From the NCBI GenBank assembly GCA_002506605.1, contig DAXX01000019.1, positions 343 to 8,719 on the forward strand: a DNA stretch of 8,377 nucleotides. The letters run 5' to 3'. Positions 1 through 6,981 of this stretch are shown piece by piece (position 1 is the stretch's first letter; every line of letters starts with the position of its first letter). The DNA comes from Thaumarchaeota archaeon UBA160. Its GTDB lineage: Archaea > Thermoproteota > Nitrososphaeria > Conexivisphaerales > UBA164. Both the position numbers and the translations under genes were made by a program. The notes below the pieces were generated by a model, which saw only the letters and a list, made by a program, of their open reading frames with translations, was not told the DNA's origin and ran no database searches.

Positions 1-260
1 AACGTTCTTTATGGGTTCTCTGTTACATGAATGTATATTCATCGATCTGTCCAGCAATTAATTGATACATAGTACTTATTACTAACATAGATTGCACTAG
101 TTTAGCGCCTGTATAACGTTAAACTATCATCCCGCAATAAAAAGTTTTGATCTACTGTTTATTGCGGGAAGGAAATCAGAAAAAGTAGCAATATAGCTGA
201 ATCTGACTATAATTAATAAAAATTTCATTAAGACCGTTTCATATCGTTCCTTAGCATTCC
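1..260. other. Non-coding left flank
   Basis: No convincing gene is visible here. The + strand frames close by about position 65, leaving only about 20-codon fragments entering from the left edge that I cannot assign. The stretch is AT-rich, holds the perfect inverted repeat at 130-169 (listed separately) and a short imperfect palindrome at 27-42 (ATGAAT, 4-nt spacer, ATTCAT). It serves as the upstream region of the secreted-protein gene at 291. Confidence 0.5.
130..169. repeat. Perfect 12-bp inverted repeat (hairpin)
   Basis: The arms TCCCGCAATAAA (130-141) and TTTATTGCGGGA (158-169) are exact reverse complements around a 16-nt spacer. The outer half of the stem is a GC-rich CCCGC block, which stands out in this AT-rich flank. 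No T-run follows, so it does not look like a terminator. It lies 122-161 nt upstream of the next start codon, too far for a core-promoter operator. It could be a regulator-binding site, an RNA hairpin in an upstream transcript, or a relic of a small mobile repeat; the sequence does not decide. Confidence 0.75.
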
Positions 261-268
261 TTATATTC
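261..268 (+). promoter_or_regulatory. TATA-like box for the secreted-protein gene
   Basis: TTATATTC is centred about 26-28 nt before the ATG at 291. This matches the box-to-start spacing of the other genes here and suggests a leaderless transcript. No Shine-Dalgarno-like purine run precedes the ATG. Confidence 0.4.
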
Positions 269-290
269 TTTTTTATTTTAATTTTATAAC

Positions 291-1523
291 ATGACAATTA
301 AGCTTACACCGTTAATTACACTAATTATAGTGATTGGGCTGATGCTTCCAAATTTAGCTTATGCGCAGGTACAACAATCTCAAAGCTCATTAGGAATTAT
401 GATTTCTTCTACTATGAAAGGCCTTTCTGTTGCTCTTAAACACATAAAAGAAGGCACTAATGCTTACGCCACCATCAACAGATCTATTATTCTTCTCGAA
501 CAGGCTCAAAAATTTTATAACGAAGGAAATTATACTGGTGCTGAATATTATTTCAAACTGGCTATGAATTCTTCATACAATGGTATAACTGAAGCTGGAG
601 GAAAGCCTTTTTCTGTACCTGTAGGCCTAAACGTATCAAGAAAGGTGGCGTTAAGCTTTGCACAAAAACTTGAGAACCTGGTTCAGAACGTTCAGAATTA
701 CACGATCAAACAAGAAGCTATGGAATTAATTTATCAAGCTATATCTCTCCTTAATCAACAAACAGTTAACGCAACACAAGCTGCTCATAACCTTGCACAG
801 GCCAGACAACTTTTAGGAAATGCTACAAGCATTCTTCATAAGTATTCAAAAGAAGATTTTGGCAAGCACTTTGCGCTATATATAATGCAACACGGTAAAT
901 TTAACAATAAAGAGTTTGTTGAAGGCATGAAAAAATTGTTTTTACAAATGAATTTTAGTTATATGGAAAATATAACTGCAGAAATGCATTTTGTGAACTT
1001 TACACCTTTAATAATAACGGGAACTATCGGTATTTATAATAATACAGTATACTTTAACAGTTCATTAGTTATTCCATATTTAATGATCGGCAATGAGACT
1101 TTTGTTCCTATGGAATTAATTGTTCATTTAGGTCATGATCATTTAGGTAGAGCTCATCATGCTCAAAAAATTGAACACAATTATGAAATAATTGGTTTTA
1201 TAAATTCCTCTTACGCTATATCTTATATAAGTTCTCATAAAGGGGAAAACATTACAATAGAAGTATTGCCTTTTGTTTGGTTGTCACAATCATTTAATAA
1301 ACTGCATGCAAAAGCTCAGACACTTAATATTTCGGTGCCTTTTGTTCCTCAACAATTTTTCAACATGACTTTGTTTTATAGTAATTCTGCTTTGCCTTTT
1401 AATTTATTAATGGGCCATAATGTTTGTAAAATTCATATAATTATAATAATACTAAAAGATGTAGGAAGTTATTCGTCAGCGCCTAGCGGTATACAAATAC
1501 AATATGCCGAACTCTCAAACTAA
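291..1523 (+). CDS. Secreted, heavily sequon-bearing protein of unknown function
   Basis: I do not recognise this 410-residue protein. A Sec-type signal peptide is clear: Lys4, a hydrophobic core at about 7-20, then AYA at 23-25 as the likely cleavage site. There is no second transmembrane anchor. The mature part carries 17 N-X-S/T sequons (for example N63, N80, N93, N136, N221, N268, N358), typical of a glycosylated archaeal surface or secreted protein. Residues 58-97 and 141-185 look helical, and the first stretch is TPR-like. From about 230 onward the pattern is beta-rich. A histidine cluster (H279, H282, H284, H289, H290, H296, with D283 and E295) could bind metal. Near the C-terminus is an isoleucine run (383-387) encoded by AT-only codons. 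The gene ends 8 nt before the convergent ligase gene and has no evident functional link to it. Confidence 0.85.
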   Translation: MTIKLTPLITLIIVIGLMLPNLAYAQVQQSQSSLGIMISSTMKGLSVALKHIKEGTNAYATINRSIILLEQAQKFYNEGNYTGAEYYFKLAMNSSYNGITEAGGKPFSVPVGLNVSRKVALSFAQKLENLVQNVQNYTIKQEAMELIYQAISLLNQQTVNATQAAHNLAQARQLLGNATSILHKYSKEDFGKHFALYIMQHGKFNNKEFVEGMKKLFLQMNFSYMENITAEMHFVNFTPLIITGTIGIYNNTVYFNSSLVIPYLMIGNETFVPMELIVHLGHDHLGRAHHAQKIEHNYEIIGFINSSYAISYISSHKGENITIEVLPFVWLSQSFNKLHAKAQTLNISVPFVPQQFFNMTLFYSNSALPFNLLMGHNVCKIHIIIIILKDVGSYSSAPSGIQIQYAELSN

Positions 1524-1531
1524 ATTTATCT

Positions 1532-3136
1532 TTAAATGATTTTTTCTCTCAGCGCTTTTTTATCTATTTTATTTGTGCTTGTCTTAGGCATGCTTTCTAT
1601 AAAATAAATCCTGTCAGGTATCCACCATTTTTGTATTCTGCCAAGCTTTACATATTCGTTTAAGTGATCATATATTTCCTTTTCAGATACTTCGCCAATT
1701 TTTACTATAAATGCTACCGGTCTTTCTCCCCATTTTGGATCAGGTGCGCCGATTACAGCCACTTCACCAACACCTTTAATTTCGCTTATAGCGTTTTCTA
1801 ATATTATGGTTGGTATGAATTCTCCGCCACTTTTTACTGCGTCTTTTTCTCTATCTACAATATGCAAATAACCAAGCTCATCAATAACACCAAGGTCGCC
1901 AGTATGAAGCCAACCGTCTCTCCACAGTTCTTCTGTTTTTTCTGGATCGTTGTAATATTCTTTTGTAAGCCATGGAGCCCTAGCTATAACTTCACCAACC
2001 GTTTTATTATCCCAAGGTACATCGTTTCCAGCAGGATCGACAACCCTCAAGTTCACAAGCGGTATTGGAAGACCAGCGCTTATTAAGTGATCTAGAGCTT
2101 CTTCGTATTTCATTTTTGACGTGTAATCATTCATAACTGATATAGTAAGTACAGGGCATGTTTCTGATAACCCATAACCACCTACTATAGTTATCCCGTA
2201 TGAGATAGCTTTTAATGCTAAACCTTTAGGGAGCGCAGATCCACCTATTATAACTTTCCATCCATTTAAATAATCCCTATATTCATTTACCTCCTTATCG
2301 TTAAGTATCATGTATAGGATTGCTGGAACCATTGTTGAAAAAGTAACCTTTTCATTTTTTATCAGCTCAAGTATGGTCTTTACTTCATATCTTCCAGGTA
2401 GAACGTATTTGTTTCCGTTCATAAAAGCTATGTAGGGCATGCCCCACGAATGGACATGGAACATAGGCACTAGAGACATAAATACGTCGTTCTCTGTAAG
2501 CGTAAGAGGCCTATACTTCATTGAAGAAGATAAAGATAGTGCATGTAACACAAGTTGTTTCTGAGTGAACGTCACGCCTTTGGGCATGCCTGTTGTTCCT
2601 GAAGTAAAAAATATTGTTGCTCTTGTATCTTCATCAAGATCTGGAGGTTCACATTTGCCTACATTTAATATGTCTTCATACTCGAATTTTGGGCTAAGCT
2701 TTGTTTCTACTGGCTTATTTTCCTCTGAATATACAATCCAACCTTTTACAAAATCGAATAGTGAAGCGTTCTTTTCTACAATAGGTACAAATTCATCTCT
2801 TATTATAACGTACTTATCGTTAGCATAATTCATAGTTAAATAAACAAGCTCTGGCGGGTACCTTATGTTTATTGTATGTAAGACGGCACCACTCATAGGC
2901 ACTGCAAAATATGATTCCATATAAACATAAGTGTCCCAATCTATTACACCTACAACATCTCCTTCCTTAACCCCTATTTCCTTTAACCCATTGCATAATC
3001 TAGAAACCCTATCATAAAACTGAGAAAACGTGTATCTCTTTTTGTCTCTGTAGACTATTTCCCTTTGCGGAAAATTTCTTACCGCTGTTAAAAAAGCGTT
3101 TCTAAAGTTTAAGTTATACTTATAAAAAGGTGTCAT
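1532..3136 (-). CDS. AMP-forming fatty acyl-CoA ligase (AlkK/medium- to long-chain type)
   Basis: This ANL-superfamily enzyme would activate a carboxylic acid to acyl-AMP and then acyl-CoA in the cytoplasm. Numbering from the ATG at 3136 (534 aa), the motifs are: P-loop TSGTTGMPKG at 178-187, YGLSET at 321-326, WLHTGD at 409-414, the hinge region DREKD with KSGGE at 428-439, and the adenylation lysine in the C-terminal STNKID (K523). The stretch MFHVHSWGMPY (225-235) resembles AlkK-type fatty acyl-CoA ligases. Chain length cannot be read from sequence. The frame also opens at a TTG (3154), but a TATA-like box centred near 3164 would put transcription start close to 3136, and no ribosome-binding site precedes the TTG, so the ATG is preferred. 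The gene is the last of three tandem - strand genes, 41 nt after the SDR stop. Linkage to ETF genes favours fatty-acid oxidation over biosynthesis. Confidence 0.93.
   Translation of the reverse strand: MTPFYKYNLNFRNAFLTAVRNFPQREIVYRDKKRYTFSQFYDRVSRLCNGLKEIGVKEGDVVGVIDWDTYVYMESYFAVPMSGAVLHTINIRYPPELVYLTMNYANDKYVIIRDEFVPIVEKNASLFDFVKGWIVYSEENKPVETKLSPKFEYEDILNVGKCEPPDLDEDTRATIFFTSGTTGMPKGVTFTQKQLVLHALSLSSSMKYRPLTLTENDVFMSLVPMFHVHSWGMPYIAFMNGNKYVLPGRYEVKTILELIKNEKVTFSTMVPAILYMILNDKEVNEYRDYLNGWKVIIGGSALPKGLALKAISYGITIVGGYGLSETCPVLTISVMNDYTSKMKYEEALDHLISAGLPIPLVNLRVVDPAGNDVPWDNKTVGEVIARAPWLTKEYYNDPEKTEELWRDGWLHTGDLGVIDELGYLHIVDREKDAVKSGGEFIPTIILENAISEIKGVGEVAVIGAPDPKWGERPVAFIVKIGEVSEKEIYDHLNEYVKLGRIQKWWIPDRIYFIESMPKTSTNKIDKKALREKII
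1540..1561 (+). terminator. Possible T-rich terminator of the secreted-protein gene
   Basis: Two T6 runs (1540-1545 and 1556-1561) follow the + strand stop at 1523, inside the 3' end of the convergent ligase gene. Archaeal termination relies on such U-rich tracts without a required hairpin. This is suggestive only, because short T-runs are common in DNA of this composition. Confidence 0.3.
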
Positions 3137-3143
3137 CAACAAT

Positions 3144-3150
3144 AAAAAAA
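3144..3150 (-). terminator. Possible T7 terminator of the SDR gene
   Basis: On the - strand a run of seven T follows the SDR stop by about 28 nt. It lies between the ligase TATA-like box and the ligase ATG, so an SDR transcript could end here without reading into the ligase. Confidence 0.3.
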
Positions 3151-3160
3151 GCAATGATTT

Positions 3161-3168
3161 TATTTAAA
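3161..3168 (-). promoter_or_regulatory. TATA box of the acyl-CoA ligase gene
   Basis: The - strand reads TTTAAATA, centred 28.5 nt upstream of the ATG at 3136. The same spacing is seen for the SDR gene, and the ATTGCTT that follows (3155-3149) is also position-matched with the SDR promoter. It supports a leaderless message and the choice of the ATG over the upstream TTG, which would lie only about 10 nt from the box. Confidence 0.6.
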
Positions 3169-3177
3169 CTTTTCTTT

Positions 3178-3945
3178 CTAGCCCATAATCCAGCCGCCAT
3201 CTACAAATATTTCTGTTGAATTTACATAGCTGGCCCTTGTACTAGCTAAAAAAGTTATGACCTCAGCGACCTCTTCAGCGTTTCCAGCTCTTTTTAAGAG
3301 AACCTGCTTGCTAGCCCAGCCTTCTATGTCTTCAGTTTTGGCCTTTTGATGAAATGGAGTGATTATTAATCCTGGCATTACAGAAACTACCCTTATGTTA
3401 TATGCAGAAAGTTCTTTTGCAAGAGCCTTAGTAAAGGTCTTGAGCCCACCTTTAGCAGTCGCATAAGCGGCTGCCCCTTTTCCCCCTCCAGTTATAGCGG
3501 CTATGGATGATATGTTTATAATTGCTTTATCCCTGCTTTTTGAATTTAAAAACAAAGGTAAAGAATTTTTCGTGACTATATATGCCGAAGTTAAGTTTAG
3601 GTCTATATGTTTTTTCCAGTAATCTAGATCCATTTCTATTAGCGATTTTCTCTCTAATAAATCTCCCGCATTGTTTACTAAAACTTCTATAGAACTAAAC
3701 TTATCTTTTGCAAATTCAACAAGTTGTTTAACTTCTTCCTCATTTGTCACATCGGCTTTAAACACATATGCTTCAGCTCCATAGCTCCTTGCTTTTTCCT
3801 GAACTTTTTTAGCTTCTTCAAAGCTTTTATTATAATTTATTATAATGGAAGCTCCTTCCCTTGCAAAAGCTATTGCAGTTGCCGCTCCTATCCCTGTTGA
3901 GGCTCCTGTTATTATGGCCTTCTTGCCATTGAGCTCTTTTTCCAT
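3178..3945 (-). CDS. Short-chain dehydrogenase/reductase (FabG/glucose-dehydrogenase-like)
   Basis: This is a classical SDR of 255 aa, counted from the ATG at 3945. Visible motifs are the Rossmann glycine motif TGASTGIG at 13-20, NNAG at 91-94, the tetrad Asn at N117, and the catalytic S147, Y161 and K165 (YATAK). The C-terminal half continues with PGLIITPF and ends in FVDGGW, as usual for the family. The Ser-to-Tyr loop (GGGKGAAA) is one residue longer than in E. coli FabG. Beta-2 ends in NYNKS rather than an acidic residue, which leans towards NADP(H). The substrate cannot be assigned: 3-hydroxyacyl/3-oxoacyl-CoA, a sugar, or another alcohol are all possible, and the neighbouring ligase and ETF genes favour the acyl-CoA option. 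The frame opens at TTG 3963, but that codon sits only about 10 nt from the TATA box, so the ATG is chosen. Confidence 0.93.
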   Translation of the reverse strand: MEKELNGKKAIITGASTGIGAATAIAFAREGASIIINYNKSFEEAKKVQEKARSYGAEAYVFKADVTNEEEVKQLVEFAKDKFSSIEVLVNNAGDLLERKSLIEMDLDYWKKHIDLNLTSAYIVTKNSLPLFLNSKSRDKAIINISSIAAITGGGKGAAAYATAKGGLKTFTKALAKELSAYNIRVVSVMPGLIITPFHQKAKTEDIEGWASKQVLLKRAGNAEEVAEVITFLASTRASYVNSTEIFVDGGWIMG

Positions 3946-3969
3946 ATTACCATAATTAAGCAATAAGAA

Positions 3970-3977
3970 TATTTATA
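3970..3977 (-). promoter_or_regulatory. TATA box of the SDR gene
   Basis: The - strand reads TATAAATA, centred 28.5 nt before the ATG at 3945 and inside the 49-nt gap after the Fe-S oxidoreductase stop. The SDR therefore has its own promoter despite being tandem with its neighbour. ATTGCTT follows at 3964-3958, at the same offset as in the ligase promoter. Confidence 0.7.
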
Positions 3978-3994
3978 TTTATTATTATGAATTA

Positions 3995-5983
3995 TTACGC
4001 TAAATTGTCCTTTATGACTTCTGCTATATCTTTTATTTTTATTTTTCCATCAGAAAGCACTGCGGATGCATCGTTTAACATAGCATTACAGAACGGACAA
4101 AGAACAACTATAGAAGATGCGCCCGTATCTTTTAACTCCCTGAATCTAATGTGGCTTATCTTTTCATTTTCTTTTACTTCATACCAATAGTTTGATCCTC
4201 CTGCCCCACAACAAAACGTGTTCTTGCCGCTGTGCTTAGGCTCTTTAATAATGCCGACCTTCTTAAGAATAAATCTTTGAGGCTCAACTATATCGTTGTG
4301 CCTTGAGAGATAACATGGGTCATGGATAGTATAAACTTCCCTACTCATTTTGACCTTTATCTTTTCTTTTTCTAATAGCTCTTGAATGACTTCAGAGTAG
4401 TGTTTGACATTTACGTTTTTAAACCAATTGTCAATTTTAGGATATTCGTTTTTGAAAGCGTTGTATCCATGAGGGCATATTGTTACTATGTTCTTTACGT
4501 TATATTTTTTAAAAAGTTCTATGTTTTTGAGCGCCAGATCTTGAAACTTGCTCTCTTCCCCAAGCCTTCTTGCAGGATCCCCACAGCACGTTTCCTCTTC
4601 TCCAAGGTAAGCATACTCGTTCTGAAGACCGGCTTTTTTTATCAGCTCAACAAAGTTTTTTACAATATCTTTCGCTTCTGGATCAAAGCTTCCCATACAA
4701 CCAACCCATAACAAGTTGTCTACGCCGTTTGATTCTGAGGCTTTTTTTATTCCTTCTTCAGAGAGCCATGAATTTCTATCCTGATTGGGAAAGCCTAGAG
4801 CATTTTCCTGAGAGCTTAAGGCTAGTAACAATGTGTTTTTCTTTTCGTCTAACTTCATGTTCATCACAAGCGCTCTTCTTAAATCAATTATGTAATCTGT
4901 ATGTCTAATATAAACTGGACATGCATGCACACATGCCCCACAGGTCGTGCATGACCATATAGTGTCCTCCTGTATAAAATCCCATATAGATTTATCCTTT
5001 TTAATGCCTTCTTTAAGGTCAGTTACAAGTTGTGTTGGAGAAAGCGGTCTGCCCGCTGCATACGCGGGGCACACATCCTGGCATCGGTAACAGTGCATAC
5101 ACGCTTCCAGTTCAAGCCTATCGAACCCCTTTATATCTGAGGTCTTGTTAATGCCAACTTGTACGTCAAAAGTTCCTTTTTCAATAATTTCCTTAAGGTC
5201 AAACGGTTTTCTTAGCTCCCCGCTAGGTCTTTCTTCCTTTAAGTAATTGATTAAGCTTAGCAACGAATGAAAAATTGAAGTTTCAGGTATAATCGCTATA
5301 AGAATAAATGCGAGCTCAAAATGCGTAATATAAATTCCTAAATATACAGGATAACTGATCTTGATAAAACTAAAGACAATCTCGTTAAATAAATAATATG
5401 ACCTTATAGTTAACGATTTGATCCTGAAAGTCTCTAAAAGGGCTCCAGTAACTGCGAGGTAGGCAAACCCTGTTAGATAAAAAGAATTAAATATAATATC
5501 ATTTTTAGGAATTATATTTCTTCTTATATATAGAGCTGCCAATCCTCCTATAGAACTGACAAATAGAATCCACATTACAACGTCCAAAATAAAGCTGTAA
5601 CCTTCAAAAAAATAACCACAAAAAATGGAGCTTCCTGTTATTATCTCATAGTACTGATTAAAAGCTACTATCAACGTTCCGATAAATGAAAGCAAAAGAG
5701 CATATATCATAAAAAAATGAGATAAGCCTCCTGTTTTTCTATCTCTTAAAAGCTTTCTGTGGGTCAGAAGATCAAAAAAATAATTCGGCCAACTTCTGTA
5801 TCTTTTAAAAATCAACTCAAAAAATTCTTTTAGTGAAACTTCATCTCTTTTTAAGCGAAATTCAAGCAACAAAAAGAAAAAAATTACTGAAAAAGAAGCT
5901 GAAAGATATACGGCAACCATCATATAAAACCTTGGTAGATCAAAATATTCTGGATAGCATAGAGCTGTAGCTATCAACGTCAT
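3995..5983 (-). CDS. Membrane-anchored Fe-S oxidoreductase, FadF/EMO type (ETF:quinone oxidoreductase candidate)
   Basis: This 662-residue protein has the three-part build of bacterial FadF/EMO (DUF224) proteins. (1) The N-terminal NarI-like membrane domain (about 19-240) has five or six helices, with H89, H221 and H239 as possible haem b ligands. (2) A ferredoxin-like region has two [4Fe-4S] motifs: C295/C298/C301/C305 and C345/C348/C351/C355, each ending in Pro. (3) Two HdrB-like CCG domains follow: C429 with C466-C467-G and C503, then C557, C591-C592-G, C629 and C632. In the first CCG domain the expected closing CxxC reads CPHG, so the last Cys is Gly506; the second domain is complete. The family is thought to pass electrons from ETF to menaquinone, and the divergent ETF alpha gene 98 nt away supports that role. 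A glycolate oxidase or HdrD-type subunit is an alternative, but no partner genes for those are present. Confidence 0.9.
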   Translation of the reverse strand: MTLIATALCYPEYFDLPRFYMMVAVYLSASFSVIFFFLLLEFRLKRDEVSLKEFFELIFKRYRSWPNYFFDLLTHRKLLRDRKTGGLSHFFMIYALLLSFIGTLIVAFNQYYEIITGSSIFCGYFFEGYSFILDVVMWILFVSSIGGLAALYIRRNIIPKNDIIFNSFYLTGFAYLAVTGALLETFRIKSLTIRSYYLFNEIVFSFIKISYPVYLGIYITHFELAFILIAIIPETSIFHSLLSLINYLKEERPSGELRKPFDLKEIIEKGTFDVQVGINKTSDIKGFDRLELEACMHCYRCQDVCPAYAAGRPLSPTQLVTDLKEGIKKDKSIWDFIQEDTIWSCTTCGACVHACPVYIRHTDYIIDLRRALVMNMKLDEKKNTLLLALSSQENALGFPNQDRNSWLSEEGIKKASESNGVDNLLWVGCMGSFDPEAKDIVKNFVELIKKAGLQNEYAYLGEEETCCGDPARRLGEESKFQDLALKNIELFKKYNVKNIVTICPHGYNAFKNEYPKIDNWFKNVNVKHYSEVIQELLEKEKIKVKMSREVYTIHDPCYLSRHNDIVEPQRFILKKVGIIKEPKHSGKNTFCCGAGGSNYWYEVKENEKISHIRFRELKDTGASSIVVLCPFCNAMLNDASAVLSDGKIKIKDIAEVIKDNLA

Positions 5984-6000
5984 TTATTTTTATTTCATTT

Positions 6001-6014
6001 CTTATTAACTTATC
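6001..6014 (-). promoter_or_regulatory. Weak promoter region of the Fe-S oxidoreductase gene
   Basis: At the expected 25-29 nt upstream of the ATG at 5983 the - strand reads AAGATAAGTTAATAAG-like sequence, AT-rich but without a clean TATA box. The promoter is placed here by spacing more than by motif. Confidence 0.3.
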
Positions 6015-6027
6015 TTTACTAGCCCAG

Positions 6028-6041
6028 GAGCCTTGACGCTC
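6028..6041. promoter_or_regulatory. Small GC-rich dyad between the divergent Fe-S oxidoreductase and etfA genes
   Basis: GAGC (6028-6031) and GCTC (6038-6041) form a dyad around CTTGAC, overlapping a TGA-CGC-TCA symmetry (6034-6042). It is the only GC-rich patch in this 98-nt intergenic region and lies upstream of both TATA regions, a position suited to joint control. The symmetry is short, so this is tentative. Confidence 0.25.
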
Positions 6042-6053
6042 AGTAGGTAAAAC

Positions 6054-6061
6054 TTTAATAA
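6054..6061 (+). promoter_or_regulatory. TATA box of etfA
   Basis: TTTAATAA is centred 24.5 nt before the GTG at 6082 and 27.5 nt before the in-frame TTG at 6085. No Shine-Dalgarno sequence is present. The spacing indicates a leaderless or nearly leaderless mRNA. Confidence 0.55.
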
Positions 6062-6081
6062 ATTCTTATTATTATAACTTT

Positions 6082-6981
6082 GTGTTGAAGATCCTTGCTT
6101 TTTCTGAACGAAAAGAACTTTTAGAAGAGCTTCTTAGTTTTTTGAACGAAAGAACAGAAGAAATAGATATAATATGTAAAAAAGGTTTTGATCCTTCAGG
6201 ATTTAAAATTCAAAACGCATATTGTTTTAATCAAGACCTTTTCGACCCATGGCAAGCCGTAGATCTCGTTTCAAATCTTTTTTCAAACGGTTATAACTAT
6301 CTCTTTGTTGGCGCATCGACAATAGGCAGAGAAATTGCGGCTCTTGTATCTCAGAAACTTGGCTACCCTATGGAAACTGATGTTTTTGACTTTCAACTCG
6401 TGAACGGGAGACCTATTGTTAAAAGATATTATTTTGGAGGAAAGACTGTTATGACGAAGGAAACCGAAGCTAAGATTTTTACACTTTTACCCGGTTCAAC
6501 AGAAGTTAAAAAAATCGGTCAGAAAGTCTATAGCATTAAAGAAGTCGAACTTAATGGTTTGCCAAAAACGAAGTTATTAGGCATTGAAGAAAAAGCTAAA
6601 GGATCTGTTGACATAACTAAGGCACAGATCATAGTTTCTGTTGGAAGAGGCATAGGAAAAAGAGAAGGGATAGAGCTCGCAAGGAAACTAGCTGAAAAGC
6701 TAGGCGGCGAAATTGCTGGAAGCAGACCAATATGTTCTGACCTTCATTGGCTTGAAGAAGACAGACAAGTTGGGCTTTCTGGCAAAAAAGTGAGGCCTAA
6801 AATCTACATAGCCTTAGGCATATCGGGACAGATTCAGCACATAGTTGGGATGAGAGATTCAAAAATAGTTATAGCTATAAATAAGGACAAAAACGCGCCA
6901 ATATTTAACGAAGCGGACTACGGAATAGTAGGGGATATATATGCTGTTGTTCCTTTGATTTTAGAAAAACTTGAAGGTTAA
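6082..6981 (+). CDS. etfA: Electron transfer flavoprotein, alpha subunit
   Basis: The EtfA subunit carries the redox-active FAD and shuttles electrons from acyl-CoA dehydrogenases to a membrane acceptor. The C-terminal FAD domain is clear: VGRGIG at 187-192, GSR at 213-215 (R215 matching the conserved flavin-site Arg), QVGLSGK at 229-235, GISGQIQH at 246-253 with H253, and INKDKNAPIF through ADYGIVGD at 266-285. The N-terminal domain (1-175) is weakly conserved but complete. At 299 residues it is slightly shorter than typical EtfA (about 310-330). The start is GTG 6082 or TTG 6085; the latter gives MKILAFSE, more usual for the family and at the box spacing seen elsewhere in the window. The gene is divergent from the Fe-S oxidoreductase and convergent with etfB, overlapping it by 4 nt, instead of sharing the usual etfBA operon. 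Confidence 0.96.
   Translation: MLKILAFSERKELLEELLSFLNERTEEIDIICKKGFDPSGFKIQNAYCFNQDLFDPWQAVDLVSNLFSNGYNYLFVGASTIGREIAALVSQKLGYPMETDVFDFQLVNGRPIVKRYYFGGKTVMTKETEAKIFTLLPGSTEVKKIGQKVYSIKEVELNGLPKTKLLGIEEKAKGSVDITKAQIIVSVGRGIGKREGIELARKLAEKLGGEIAGSRPICSDLHWLEEDRQVGLSGKKVRPKIYIALGISGQIQHIVGMRDSKIVIAINKDKNAPIFNEADYGIVGDIYAVVPLILEKLEG

Noticed and set aside
1..120. AACGTT at 1-6 and 115-120 as flanking repeats of a small element
   Set aside because: A 6-bp palindrome repeated once is not significant, and nothing between the copies looks like a mobile element.
1862..2086. 74-codon + strand frame inside the ligase gene
   Set aside because: It lies fully antisense to conserved ligase motifs, has no promoter and no protein-like pattern of its own.
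2565..2828. 87-codon + strand frame inside the ligase gene
   Set aside because: It is antisense to the ligase P-loop region; its frame is open only because of the real gene's codon pattern.
3987..4190. 67-codon + strand frame at the 3' end of the Fe-S oxidoreductase
   Set aside because: It is antisense to the second CCG domain, and the AT-rich sequence before it is better explained as the SDR TATA box on the other strand.
4382..4908. Two overlapping + strand frames (4382-4711 and 4570-4908)
   Set aside because: Both are antisense to CCG-domain coding sequence and overlap each other; neither shows a recognisable fold or promoter.
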